Origin: Phycisphaeraceae bacterium
GTDB lineage: Bacteria; Planctomycetota; Phycisphaerae; Phycisphaerales; UBA1924
Reading direction: 5' to 3'
Length of the DNA: 64,000 bases
Assembly (NCBI GenBank): GCA_023898685.1
Contig: CP060234.1
Location: forward strand, 558,001 to 622,000
Shown here piece after piece: positions 49,813 to 57,237 of the stretch (positions are counted from its first letter, which is position 1; every line of letters begins with the position of its first letter). The notes beneath the pieces were generated by a model. It made no database searches, was not told the origin of the DNA, and saw only the letters and a list, made by a program, of their open reading frames with translations. Both the position numbers and the translations under genes were made by a program.

Positions 49813-52233
49813 ATGACCACCAGCACGCACACCCGGCGCTCGTCCCTGCATCGCCCCTTCCGCCGCATGATGGTCGGCATGGCGCTCGCCTGCTCGATTC
49901 TCCCGGCTCGATCGACCTCAGCCCAGGGCGAAGGCATCTGGGCCGTGCCCCCCGCCATCGACACAAAGATCAGGCCGTTCGACCTCTCGCAGGTCCGCGT
50001 GACTGGCGGGCCGTTCCGGCACGCGCAGGACCTCGACGCCACCTATCTGCTCACGGTCGACCCCGACCGTCTGCTCTCTGGGTTCCGCAAGACCGCGGGA
50101 CTCGAACCCAAGGGCGAGGTGTACGGCGGGTGGGAGTCGATGGGCATCGCGGGCCACTCGCTGGGGCACTATCTCACCGCCTGCTCGATCGCGTACGAAA
50201 GCACGGGGCAGAAGGCGTTCAAGGGTCGCGCCGAGTACATCGTCAACGAGATCATCGCGTGCCAGAACGCCAACGGCAGCGGCTATGCCGCGGCGATCCC
50301 CGATGGCAAGCGGATCTTCGACGAGGTGAGCCGGGGCGAGATCCGCTCGGCCGGGTTCGACCTCAACGGGGGCTGGGTGCCCTGGTACACGATGCACAAG
50401 ATCATGGCGGGGCTGCGCGACGCCTACCTGCTCTGCCACATCGTGCCCGCCCGCGCCGCCCTGATCCGCATGGCCGACTGGGTGTTCGACACGACCGACC
50501 ACCTGACGCACGAGCAGATCCAGAAGATGCTCGCCTGCGAGCAGGGCGGAATGAACGAGGTGCTCGCGGATGTCTACGCGATGACGAGCGACCGGCGCTA
50601 CCTCGATCTGGCGCGCCGCGTGTTCTACCACGAGGCGGTGCTCGACCCGCTCGCCCGGGGCGACGACAGGCTGCACGGCCTGCACGCGAACACGCAGATT
50701 CCCAAGATCGTCGGGCAGGCCCGCCTTTTCGAGGTGACCGGGGACCCCGGGTCACGCGAGATCGCGTCGTTCTTCTGGGACGACGTCGCGCGCAACTACA
50801 CGTACGCGAATGGGGGCAACAGCACCAATGAGCACTTCGGCCCACCCGATGAGTTCGCCGACCAGCTCGTCAACACGACCGAGACGTGCAACACCTACAA
50901 CATGCTCAAGCTCACGCAACACCTCTACGCGTGGGACCCGTCACCCGCGTATATGGACTACTACGAGCGGGCCCTCTACAACCACATCCTCGCCCAGCAG
51001 AACCCCGAGACGGGGATGATGATGTACTTCGGGTACCTCGACCCGGGCACACACAAGACCTTTAGCACGCCGTTCGACACCTGGAGCTGCTGCCACGACT
51101 CGGGCATGGAGAACCACGTCAAGTACGGGGCGGCGGTGTATGCGCGCGAGGAAACCGACCGGGGCGAGGACCTGGTCGTCAATCTCTACCTGCCGACGAC
51201 GCTCGACTGGGCTGAACGGGGCGTGCGAATCGAGCAGAACACCGACTTCCCGTTCGCCGATGAGTCGACGATCACCATCCACGCCGACAGGCCGGTCGAG
51301 ATGAGCGTCCGGCTGCGCCACCCGGCGTGGGCGGCGAACGGCATGCGGGTCTGGGTCAACGGGACAGCGCAGCCCGACTCGTCGCCCTCGTCCTACCTGA
51401 CCGTCAGACGGACGTGGAACGACGCCGACGAGATCCGCGTGCGGCTCCCGATGCACCTGCGCTACGAGCCGACGCCCGATTCCTCGAACCTCGGCGCGTT
51501 TTTCTTCGGCCCCCTGCTGCTGGCGGCCGAGGTCGAGGAAGGCGTCGAGCCCCCGGTGATCGTCGGATCGCCCGACGAAGTGGTCGCGGCGCTCGAGCCC
51601 GTCGAAGGCAAGCCCCTGCACTTCGTCGCGAAGGGTGTCGAGCGGTCGATCGACTATGACGATCTGGGCTCGCGACGCGACCTGCGCCTGCGACCGCTCT
51701 TCGGGATCTACAAGGCGCGGTACTCGGTCTACCAGACAATCCTCGATACGGAAGCATGGAGTGCCCGCGCCAACGAGATCGCGGCGAAGGCCCGGGCCCT
51801 GGCGGAACTCGACGCGCGGACGATCGACTCGATCCGCATGGGCGAGATGCAGCCCGAGCGCGACCACAATGTGCGGGGCGAGAAGACACGCGCCGGGCAG
51901 AACTGGGGCAAGAAGTGGCGCGACGCCTTCGACGGCGGCTGGTTTACCTTCGACATGAAGGTGAAGGGCGACACGCCGATGGGCCTGCAGTGCCAGTACT
52001 GGGGTGGCGACGGCGGTGGGCGTGAGTTCGATATCGAGATCGACGGGCAGGTGATCGCCTCGCAGGTGCTCGCGAACAACAAGCCCGGGGAGTTCTTCAC
52101 CGTGCTCTACCGGATCCCCGAAGAGCTAACGCGGGGCAAGGATTCGGTCGAGGTGAAGATCCAGGCCCATCCGGGCAAGGTCGCGGGCGGGTTATTCGGC
52201 ACGTGCCGGATGTTGGAAATGCGCCAGGACTGA
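49813..52233 (+). CDS. Secreted GH127 beta-L-arabinofuranosidase
   Basis: This 806-aa protein begins with an arginine-containing leader (about residues 8-40, RRSSLHRPFRRMM then a hydrophobic run to STSAQG), so export is likely. The GH127 catalytic region (about 55-560) shows SLGHYLTACSI, the GGMNEVLADVY segment, TETCNTYN with Glu357/Cys359 and WSCCHDSG with Cys426/Cys427. These correspond to the zinc-binding Glu, Cys, Cys, Cys set of family member HypBA1, where a Cys is the nucleophile. A C-terminal beta domain follows (about 690-806). The family cleaves terminal beta-L-arabinofuranose. ATG 49813 is chosen; GTG 49741 overlapping the xylA stop is an alternative that would add 24 residues. Confidence 0.92.
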   Translation: MTTSTHTRRSSLHRPFRRMMVGMALACSILPARSTSAQGEGIWAVPPAIDTKIRPFDLSQVRVTGGPFRHAQDLDATYLLTVDPDRLLSGFRKTAGLEPKGEVYGGWESMGIAGHSLGHYLTACSIAYESTGQKAFKGRAEYIVNEIIACQNANGSGYAAAIPDGKRIFDEVSRGEIRSAGFDLNGGWVPWYTMHKIMAGLRDAYLLCHIVPARAALIRMADWVFDTTDHLTHEQIQKMLACEQGGMNEVLADVYAMTSDRRYLDLARRVFYHEAVLDPLARGDDRLHGLHANTQIPKIVGQARLFEVTGDPGSREIASFFWDDVARNYTYANGGNSTNEHFGPPDEFADQLVNTTETCNTYNMLKLTQHLYAWDPSPAYMDYYERALYNHILAQQNPETGMMMYFGYLDPGTHKTFSTPFDTWSCCHDSGMENHVKYGAAVYAREETDRGEDLVVNLYLPTTLDWAERGVRIEQNTDFPFADESTITIHADRPVEMSVRLRHPAWAANGMRVWVNGTAQPDSSPSSYLTVRRTWNDADEIRVRLPMHLRYEPTPDSSNLGAFFFGPLLLAAEVEEGVEPPVIVGSPDEVVAALEPVEGKPLHFVAKGVERSIDYDDLGSRRDLRLRPLFGIYKARYSVYQTILDTEAWSARANEIAAKARALAELDARTIDSIRMGEMQPERDHNVRGEKTRAGQNWGKKWRDAFDGGWFTFDMKVKGDTPMGLQCQYWGGDGGGREFDIEIDGQVIASQVLANNKPGEFFTVLYRIPEELTRGKDSVEVKIQAHPGKVAGGLFGTCRMLEMRQD

Positions 52234-52248
52234 CCGGTCTGCCAATCC

Positions 52249-52280
52249 AAAAAACGAACCGGCCCGCCGAAGCGGGCCGG
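52249..52280 (-). terminator. Intrinsic terminator (minus strand, probably bidirectional)
   Basis: A perfect 9-bp stem (52259-52267 with 52272-52280) with a CGAA loop is bordered by a run of A at 52249-52254. On the minus strand that becomes a T tract after the hairpin. It closes the small minus-strand gene at 52364 and may also halt transcription from the GH127 gene. Confidence 0.8.
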
Positions 52281-52363
52281 CTCGCACGCGATGATCCGCT
52301 GGCCGGGTTTCGGGGGAAGATCCCCGGGCCGCGGTGGAGACGGGCGACGAGCCCGAAGGAGGA

Positions 52364-52627
52364 TCAGTCGTTGCCCTGCGAGTCGATCAGCTTGCGGAGG
52401 TACGTGTTCTCGCGACGGGTGGCCTCGAGATCGAACACCAGGTACTTGACGGTGAGGCGGAGCTGATCGAGCGACTCCTGGAGCTCGCCCAGCGTCTTCT
52501 TCATCCGCTCGTGGCGGTGCTGGGTCTCCTTGGCGAGCTTCTCGAGCTTGGGGCGCTCTTCCGGGGGAAGCTCGTTGATCTGGCCGAGAAGCTCGGTCAT
52601 CTTGCTCTTGAAATCCTGCTCGTTCAT
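52364..52627 (-). CDS. Small coiled-coil protein of unknown function
   Basis: This 87-aa protein (MNEQDFKSKMTELL...) is almost entirely helical, with heptad-like spacing across about 15-80 and charged segments such as ERPKLEKLAKETQHRHERMK. I recall similar short coiled-coil proteins widely in planctomycetes, but no function is known to me. ATG 52627 sits in front of the conserved NEQDF start. It is a single-gene unit with its own terminator. Confidence 0.75.
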   Translation of the reverse strand: MNEQDFKSKMTELLGQINELPPEERPKLEKLAKETQHRHERMKKTLGELQESLDQLRLTVKYLVFDLEATRRENTYLRKLIDSQGND

Positions 52628-52842
52628 GGTCCGCTCCCGTCTTGCGTGTTTGTGGTTGTGTGGACGGGAATGGGGAAACAACACGCGGGCCAGCGGGCCG
52701 GGCCGCGTGCCAAACACCGGCCCAATGCGGGCCGTCCGGATAAGAACCGCGTTCGCGTGCCCTGGGTCGGGATCACCCGCTCGGTCGTGCGGAGGAGGGT
52801 GGCGGCACCGCCTCGGCGGGACACGCGGCGTGTTGCCTCGGG

Positions 52843-53490
52843 TCAACGCCCGTGGTTGATCCGCCGCAGCGCCTGTTGAGCCGCGGCCGGGGCGGCGGCG
52901 AGACAGCGGGCTGCGTCGACGCCCGCCCGCTTCGCTTCGGCGAGCAGATCCCTGAGGTGGCGGTCGAGTCCGATACGGAAAACCCCGAACTGCTGCTCGA
53001 GCTCGTGCCGGCTCAGCACGGAGAGCGTGTCGCGAAGGCCGGTCTGGGCGGTGGCCCAGTCGAGCAGGGCCCGGCTCTCCGGGTCGTATCTATAAAGGCT
53101 CAGCGTCTCCTGCAGCCGCTCCTCGACCTTGCGGAATGGGTCCGATATCTCCTCGGGCAACGCGACAAGCCGGGCCCGGATTTCCTCAGACGAAAGCGAT
53201 TCCTCGTTGGGGGGCGGCTCAGGCGCTGAGACGGGCGCGGCCGTGGGCTTGCGAGCCGGGGTCTTTTCCGGGGTCGCGACCGGCTGCTCTTTCGCCGGGT
53301 TGCCCAGCGGCCTGAGGTCCGCGAATGCTGTGGAAACCGTCTTCTTGCCCGCCTGGTCGAACCGGACGGTCAGCCGCTGGCACGGCTTGCCCTCGTGCGA
53401 GATATTCTGAGCCGTGAGGACGATGCCGGTGCCCCACTCGGGCTTGCCGGCGTGGCGGACGCGGTCGTTGGGGTTGAATAGACGTGCCAT
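52843..53490 (-). CDS. DUF3553-domain protein
   Basis: This 215-aa cytoplasmic protein begins with a domain (residues 1-65) resembling DUF3553: RVRHAGKPEWGTGIVLTAQNI followed by VRFDQAGKKTV, a compact beta-fold seen in proteins thought to bind nucleic acid or help helicases. A Pro/Ala-rich linker (about 65-100) leads to a helical C-terminal domain (about 100-215) that I do not recognise. It is divergent from rpoZ, 166 bases away. The biochemical role is unknown. Confidence 0.75.
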   Translation of the reverse strand: MARLFNPNDRVRHAGKPEWGTGIVLTAQNISHEGKPCQRLTVRFDQAGKKTVSTAFADLRPLGNPAKEQPVATPEKTPARKPTAAPVSAPEPPPNEESLSSEEIRARLVALPEEISDPFRKVEERLQETLSLYRYDPESRALLDWATAQTGLRDTLSVLSRHELEQQFGVFRIGLDRHLRDLLAEAKRAGVDAARCLAAAPAAAQQALRRINHGR

Positions 53491-53656
53491 GTCGATCGGT
53501 CTTTGTGAGGAAACGGGCCCCGGTCCGGGCTATGATCCCGCGGTGGAAGGTGTTCCGGCGGAGATAGTGCGCATGGACGACGCGATCACGCGGCGCTAAG
53601 GTTCCGGCTCCGCGTTCGGCGAACGCCCAAGGTGATCCAAGTATATCGGGGAAACC

Positions 53657-53899
53657 ATGATCGAGGCATTGAAGGACGATCAATTGGTCACGAAGTCCGG
53701 CGGCCGATTCAAGCTCTGTGCGCTGATTCAGCGCCGGCTTCAGCAGCTGCTCGATGGCGAGCGGCCGCTGATCGACCGCGGCGGCCGGTCTGACCTCGAA
53801 GTGGTCATCGAGGAAATCCGCCAGGACCTGATCACGCTCCAGTTCGTCGGCGCTGACGCTGGTGCGGGATCGTTCGATCAGAACGAAGCACTGCTGTAG
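53657..53899 (+). CDS. rpoZ: RNA polymerase omega subunit-like protein
   Basis: This 80-aa protein resembles omega, the small subunit that helps RNA polymerase assembly: KSGGRFKLCALIQRRLQQLLDG is the conserved helical core and PLIDRGGRSDLEVVIEEIRQD the continuation. The length is as expected. GGGGA lies just ahead of ATG 53657. The next gene is a flavoprotein of coenzyme A synthesis, a common rpoZ neighbour in bacteria, which supports the call. Confidence 0.85.
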   Translation: MIEALKDDQLVTKSGGRFKLCALIQRRLQQLLDGERPLIDRGGRSDLEVVIEEIRQDLITLQFVGADAGAGSFDQNEALL

Positions 53900-53967
53900 A
53901 CCGGTACTCGCCTCGCCGCAGTCAGGCAGGGCGATTCGACGGCCGTCTACGCTCGTGACCAGGAAGC

Positions 53968-54585
53968 ATGGCGATACAACCCCCCGATGGCACGACCCTT
54001 GATCCAGCGGTCCTCGCCGATCGGGTATCGGGGCGGCGGGTGCTCGTGTGCGTGTCAGGCGGGATCGCGGCGTACAAGGCGGCCACGATCATCAGCCGGC
54101 TGGCCCAGGCCGGGGCAGAGGTCTCGGTCGCCATGACCGAGGCCGCGACACGGTTTGTGACTCCGCTCACATTTCAGGCGCTCTCGGGTCGGCCCGTGTA
54201 CACGAGCCCTTGGGAGCACATCGAGTCGCAGGATCCGCAGCACATCTCGCTGGCATCCGCGGCCGACGCGGTGATCGTTGCGCCGTGCACGATGGACTGC
54301 CTGGCCCGGCTCGCGACGGGACGAGCCGATGACATTGTCTCGCTTCTGATCAGCGCGGTGGATCGGGCGAAGGCCCCGGTTCTGCTGGCGCCCGCGATGA
54401 ATGCGACAATGTGGTCACAGCCCTCGACACAGCGGAACGTCGAGACGCTGCGGGGCGACGGATTCGCGTTCGTGGGCCCGGGCGAAGGCTGGCAGGCCTG
54501 CCGGCGGGTGGGCGTGGGGCGGATGGCCGAGCCCGAGGAGGTCGCGTCGGCGCTGGTCGGTTTGCTGGGTCGTCCGACCCAGTGA
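53968..54585 (+). CDS. coaC: Phosphopantothenoylcysteine decarboxylase (CoaC domain only)
   Basis: This 205-aa flavoprotein catalyses decarboxylation of 4'-phosphopantothenoylcysteine in coenzyme A synthesis. Seen are VLVCVSGGIAAYKAATI (FMN-binding), AATRFVTPLTFQALSGRPVY, HISLASAADAVIVAPCTMDCLARLATG with the active-site His, and LAPAMNATMWSQPSTQRNVE (the conserved PAMN). In most bacteria CoaC is fused to CoaB synthetase; here the protein stops after CoaC, so CoaB must be encoded elsewhere. AGGAAGC precedes ATG 53968. It probably shares a transcript with rpoZ. Confidence 0.9.
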   Translation: MAIQPPDGTTLDPAVLADRVSGRRVLVCVSGGIAAYKAATIISRLAQAGAEVSVAMTEAATRFVTPLTFQALSGRPVYTSPWEHIESQDPQHISLASAADAVIVAPCTMDCLARLATGRADDIVSLLISAVDRAKAPVLLAPAMNATMWSQPSTQRNVETLRGDGFAFVGPGEGWQACRRVGVGRMAEPEEVASALVGLLGRPTQ

Positions 54586-54737
54586 CCGCACCTGGCCGTT
54601 GCACTGACGGCCCGAGCATCCCAACACGGCCGTCGAGCCGCTCGGCCCGGCCCCGGGTCGAGCGTCGCCGAACCTGAGTGTGGCCCATACGCGTAGCGAT
54701 CCTGTCTCGGCCGGCCTAAACTTGCGGCCGCACAACC

Positions 54738-54825
54738 GGAGAGGTGGCAGAGCGGTTGAATGCGCCGGATTCGAAATCCGGTATGGACTTCGTGTTCATC
54801 GGGGGTTCGAATCCCCCCCTCTCCG
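54738..54825 (+). tRNA. tRNA-Ser (anticodon CGA)
   Basis: An 88-nt gene with acceptor arms 54738-54744 and 54818-54824, discriminator G 54825, anticodon loop TTCGAAA giving anticodon CGA, a long variable arm of the class II type and the T arm GGGTTCGAATCC. The 3' CCA is not encoded. It reads UCG codons. Confidence 0.95.
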
Positions 54826-55319
54826 CTTTCTTTGCGTCGCGCCAGAAGTGTTTGATGGCAATCGGTTTCTGGTCGCGGGCGGAACTCGCTGATTCCGATT
54901 GCGCTGCCATTGCGCCAGAAGCGCCTTTCTATCGCGTCTGTCGTCGCTCCGTTGCACGCGCTCCTTCGTCCCAGTCATGGGCGATGCTGTGCGTCGCCTT
55001 GGTGTCAGGCGGGGCGTCGCGGCTGGACTCAGCGTTTGTGGTCTGTGGCACGGACGACGCGGCCTCGAAAGCCGCAGGCGATGCTCGCGGCCGCAGGTGT
55101 GGATGTACCGGTCGATGACCGTCGAGTCCCGATACACTCGTCTCGATGCGTTGGAGTGGCCGGCCATTGACATCCGTAGGGCGGGGACAACTTTGAGGAG
55201 CTCTTCCGTCGACTCAACAAGGAGAGCTATGAGGAGACGGACGAGCACTTCACCCTCGCCACCGAAAGCGAGACCGCAAGCGGCTTGAAGAGGACATCGG
55301 CGAGGAGGTGCACTGATCC
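54826..55319. other. Region between tRNA-Ser and the DUF262 gene
   Basis: No complete gene is supported in this 494-base stretch. It holds a short direct repeat (GCGCCAGAAG-like at about 54839 and 54912), an imperfect inverted repeat around 54854-54920, and near the end a piece of coding-like sequence, listed as a pseudogene. It looks like debris following a tRNA, a typical insertion site. Confidence 0.5.
55180..55316 (+). pseudogene. Frameshifted gene remnant upstream of the DUF262 gene
   Basis: From 55180, after an in-frame stop, one frame reads NFEELFRRLNKESYEETDEH, which looks like real protein (charged helical pattern). Near 55260 the good frame shifts to KRDRKRLEEDIGEEVH and ends at TGA 55314-55316, four bases before the next ATG. 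This suggests the tail of a broken upstream gene once coupled to the DUF262 gene. Its family was not recognised. Confidence 0.35.
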
Positions 55320-57119
55320 ATGGCCACGCAACGCTACTCGGTCACGCCGCATCCGATCGAGACCCTCCTCACGTGGGTGAAATCGGGCGAGATCGCCATC
55401 CCCGAGATCCAGCGGCCGTTCGTATGGGAAGCCACGAAGGTCCGCAACCTGCTCGACTCGCTGTATCAGGGCTATCCCGTCGGCTATCTCATCGCGTGGC
55501 GGAACCCCACCGTCAAGCTCAAGGACGGCACTTCATCCGCCGGCAAGCGGATTCTCATCGATGGGCAGCAGCGGGTTACAGCCCTCATGGCCGCGCTGCT
55601 CGGGATGGAGGTCGTCACCAAGAGCTACAAGACCGTCCGCATGCGCATCGCCTTCCACCCGATCGAGGAGAAGTTCGAGGTTCGCAACCCGGCGATAGTG
55701 AAGGACACCCAGTGGATTGACGACGTTGCGTCCGTGTTCGCGCCGGACGCGAGCCTGACGGAGCTGACCGACACCTACACCGAGAAGAACCCTCTCGCGG
55801 ATCGCAAGCGGGTGTCGCTCGTGCTGGAGAGGCTCCGGAAGATCATCAACAACCACGTCGGCCTGATAGAGCTTTCCGACGACCTCGACATCGAGACCGT
55901 CACGGAGATCTTCATCCGCGTCAACTCCGCGGGCGCCGAGCTCTCCCAGGCCGACTTCGCCATGTCCAAGATCGCGGTCAACGAGACCTTCGGCGGCAAC
56001 GAGCTTCGCAAGGCCATCGACTACTTCTGCCACCTCGCCGTTGCCCCGGATTCGTTCTCGCGGATCGAGAAGAACGACAAACGCTTCGCGGCCTCCGAGT
56101 TCCTGCCGCGGATGAAGTGGCTCAGGGACGTCAACGATGATCTCTACGACCCCACCTACACCGACATGCTCCGGGTCGCATTCACCTCCGAGTTCGGCCG
56201 CGGGAAGCTCCAGGACCTCGTCGCCCTGCTCTCGGGCCGCAACTTCGAGACCAAGCAGTACGAGGAGAGCATCGCCGAGGAGTCGTTCGCCAAGCTCAAG
56301 AACGGCGTCAACCGCTTCATGAATCAGACGCACTTCGAGCGGCTGACCATGATCGTCCGGTCGGCGGGCTTCCTCACGAGCACCCTGATCCGCAGCCGCA
56401 ACGCGGTGAACTTTGCGTACATTCTCTACCTCCGCGGCCGGGCCGAGAACCTGCCCGCCGCCGAGGTCGAGCGGGTCGTCCGCCGCTGGTACGCGATGTC
56501 GATCCTCACCCGCCGCTATTCGGGCAGCCCAGAGACGGCGTTCGACTTTGATATCCGCCAGATCGAATCCCGCGGCCTCGCGGCCTACGCCGACACGGTG
56601 ATCGAGAACGAACTGCCTGATACATTCTGGACAGGCATGCTGCCGCAACTCATGGACACGTCCGCGGCGACGAGCCCCTACTTCCTTGCCTATCAGGCCG
56701 CCCAGGCCCGCCTCGGCGACCGGGGCTTCCTCTCCCGCGACATCACCGTGCGGGACCTGCTGCTCAACCGCGGCGATCGGCACCACCTCTATCCGCGGAA
56801 GCATCTCAAGCGGCTCAAGTACTCGCGGGGCCAATACTACCAGATCGCCAACTTTGTCATCGCCCAGAGCGAGATCAACATCGCCATCAGCGATCGTGAC
56901 CCCAAGGCCTACTTCGCCGAGCTCGCCGATCAGTGCAACGGCGGTCCGCTGAAGTACGGGGCGATCAACGATCTGGAGGAGATGAAGGCCAACCTGGAGG
57001 CCAATTGCGTGCCGGCCGGCATGGTCGACGGCGAGATCGGCGAGTACGACGAGTTCCTGGCCGAACGTCGCAAGCTGATGGCTCAGAAGATCAAGGCGTG
57101 GTTCGAGGTGCTGTCATGA
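55320..57119 (+). CDS. DUF262/GmrSD-like protein (possible defence nuclease)
   Basis: This 599-aa protein has an N-terminal DUF262 domain: IPEIQRPFVWEATKVRNLLD, the motif LIDGQQRVTALMAAL (DGQQR, thought to bind nucleotide) and ETVTEIFIRVNSAGAELSQAD. The C-terminal half has RHHLYPRKHLKRL, resembling the H-x-x-P histidine motif of GmrSD C-terminal HNH-type nuclease domains. Such proteins include type IV restriction enzymes that cut modified DNA. GAGGAGGT precedes ATG 55320. It follows tRNA-Ser and gene debris, and an 11-codon frame (57116-57151) overlaps its stop without continuing, so it may be a remnant of an acquired cassette. Whether it defends against phage is not shown by sequence alone. 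Confidence 0.8.
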   Translation: MATQRYSVTPHPIETLLTWVKSGEIAIPEIQRPFVWEATKVRNLLDSLYQGYPVGYLIAWRNPTVKLKDGTSSAGKRILIDGQQRVTALMAALLGMEVVTKSYKTVRMRIAFHPIEEKFEVRNPAIVKDTQWIDDVASVFAPDASLTELTDTYTEKNPLADRKRVSLVLERLRKIINNHVGLIELSDDLDIETVTEIFIRVNSAGAELSQADFAMSKIAVNETFGGNELRKAIDYFCHLAVAPDSFSRIEKNDKRFAASEFLPRMKWLRDVNDDLYDPTYTDMLRVAFTSEFGRGKLQDLVALLSGRNFETKQYEESIAEESFAKLKNGVNRFMNQTHFERLTMIVRSAGFLTSTLIRSRNAVNFAYILYLRGRAENLPAAEVERVVRRWYAMSILTRRYSGSPETAFDFDIRQIESRGLAAYADTVIENELPDTFWTGMLPQLMDTSAATSPYFLAYQAAQARLGDRGFLSRDITVRDLLLNRGDRHHLYPRKHLKRLKYSRGQYYQIANFVIAQSEINIAISDRDPKAYFAELADQCNGGPLKYGAINDLEEMKANLEANCVPAGMVDGEIGEYDEFLAERRKLMAQKIKAWFEVLS

Positions 57120-57237
57120 GTCGGGCGCTGATGCTCGCCGAGCGGGCTTGAAGCCGAGACAATCTCGCACAGGTAGTTGGCAAGCCCCCATCATCCGGTT
57201 CAGTCGTTCTGACAGCCCCCGCCTGGATCAATGAGGA

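Noticed and set aside
54744..55118. A 124-codon frame starting in the tRNA-Ser gene (MAERLNAPDSKSG...)
   Set aside because: This is the usual false translation of a tRNA-Ser gene and its flank.
54801..57237. A direct repeat of the tRNA-Ser 3' end as an integration boundary
   Set aside because: No copy of the T-arm/acceptor sequence was found after the DUF262 gene, and no integrase gene is present in the window.
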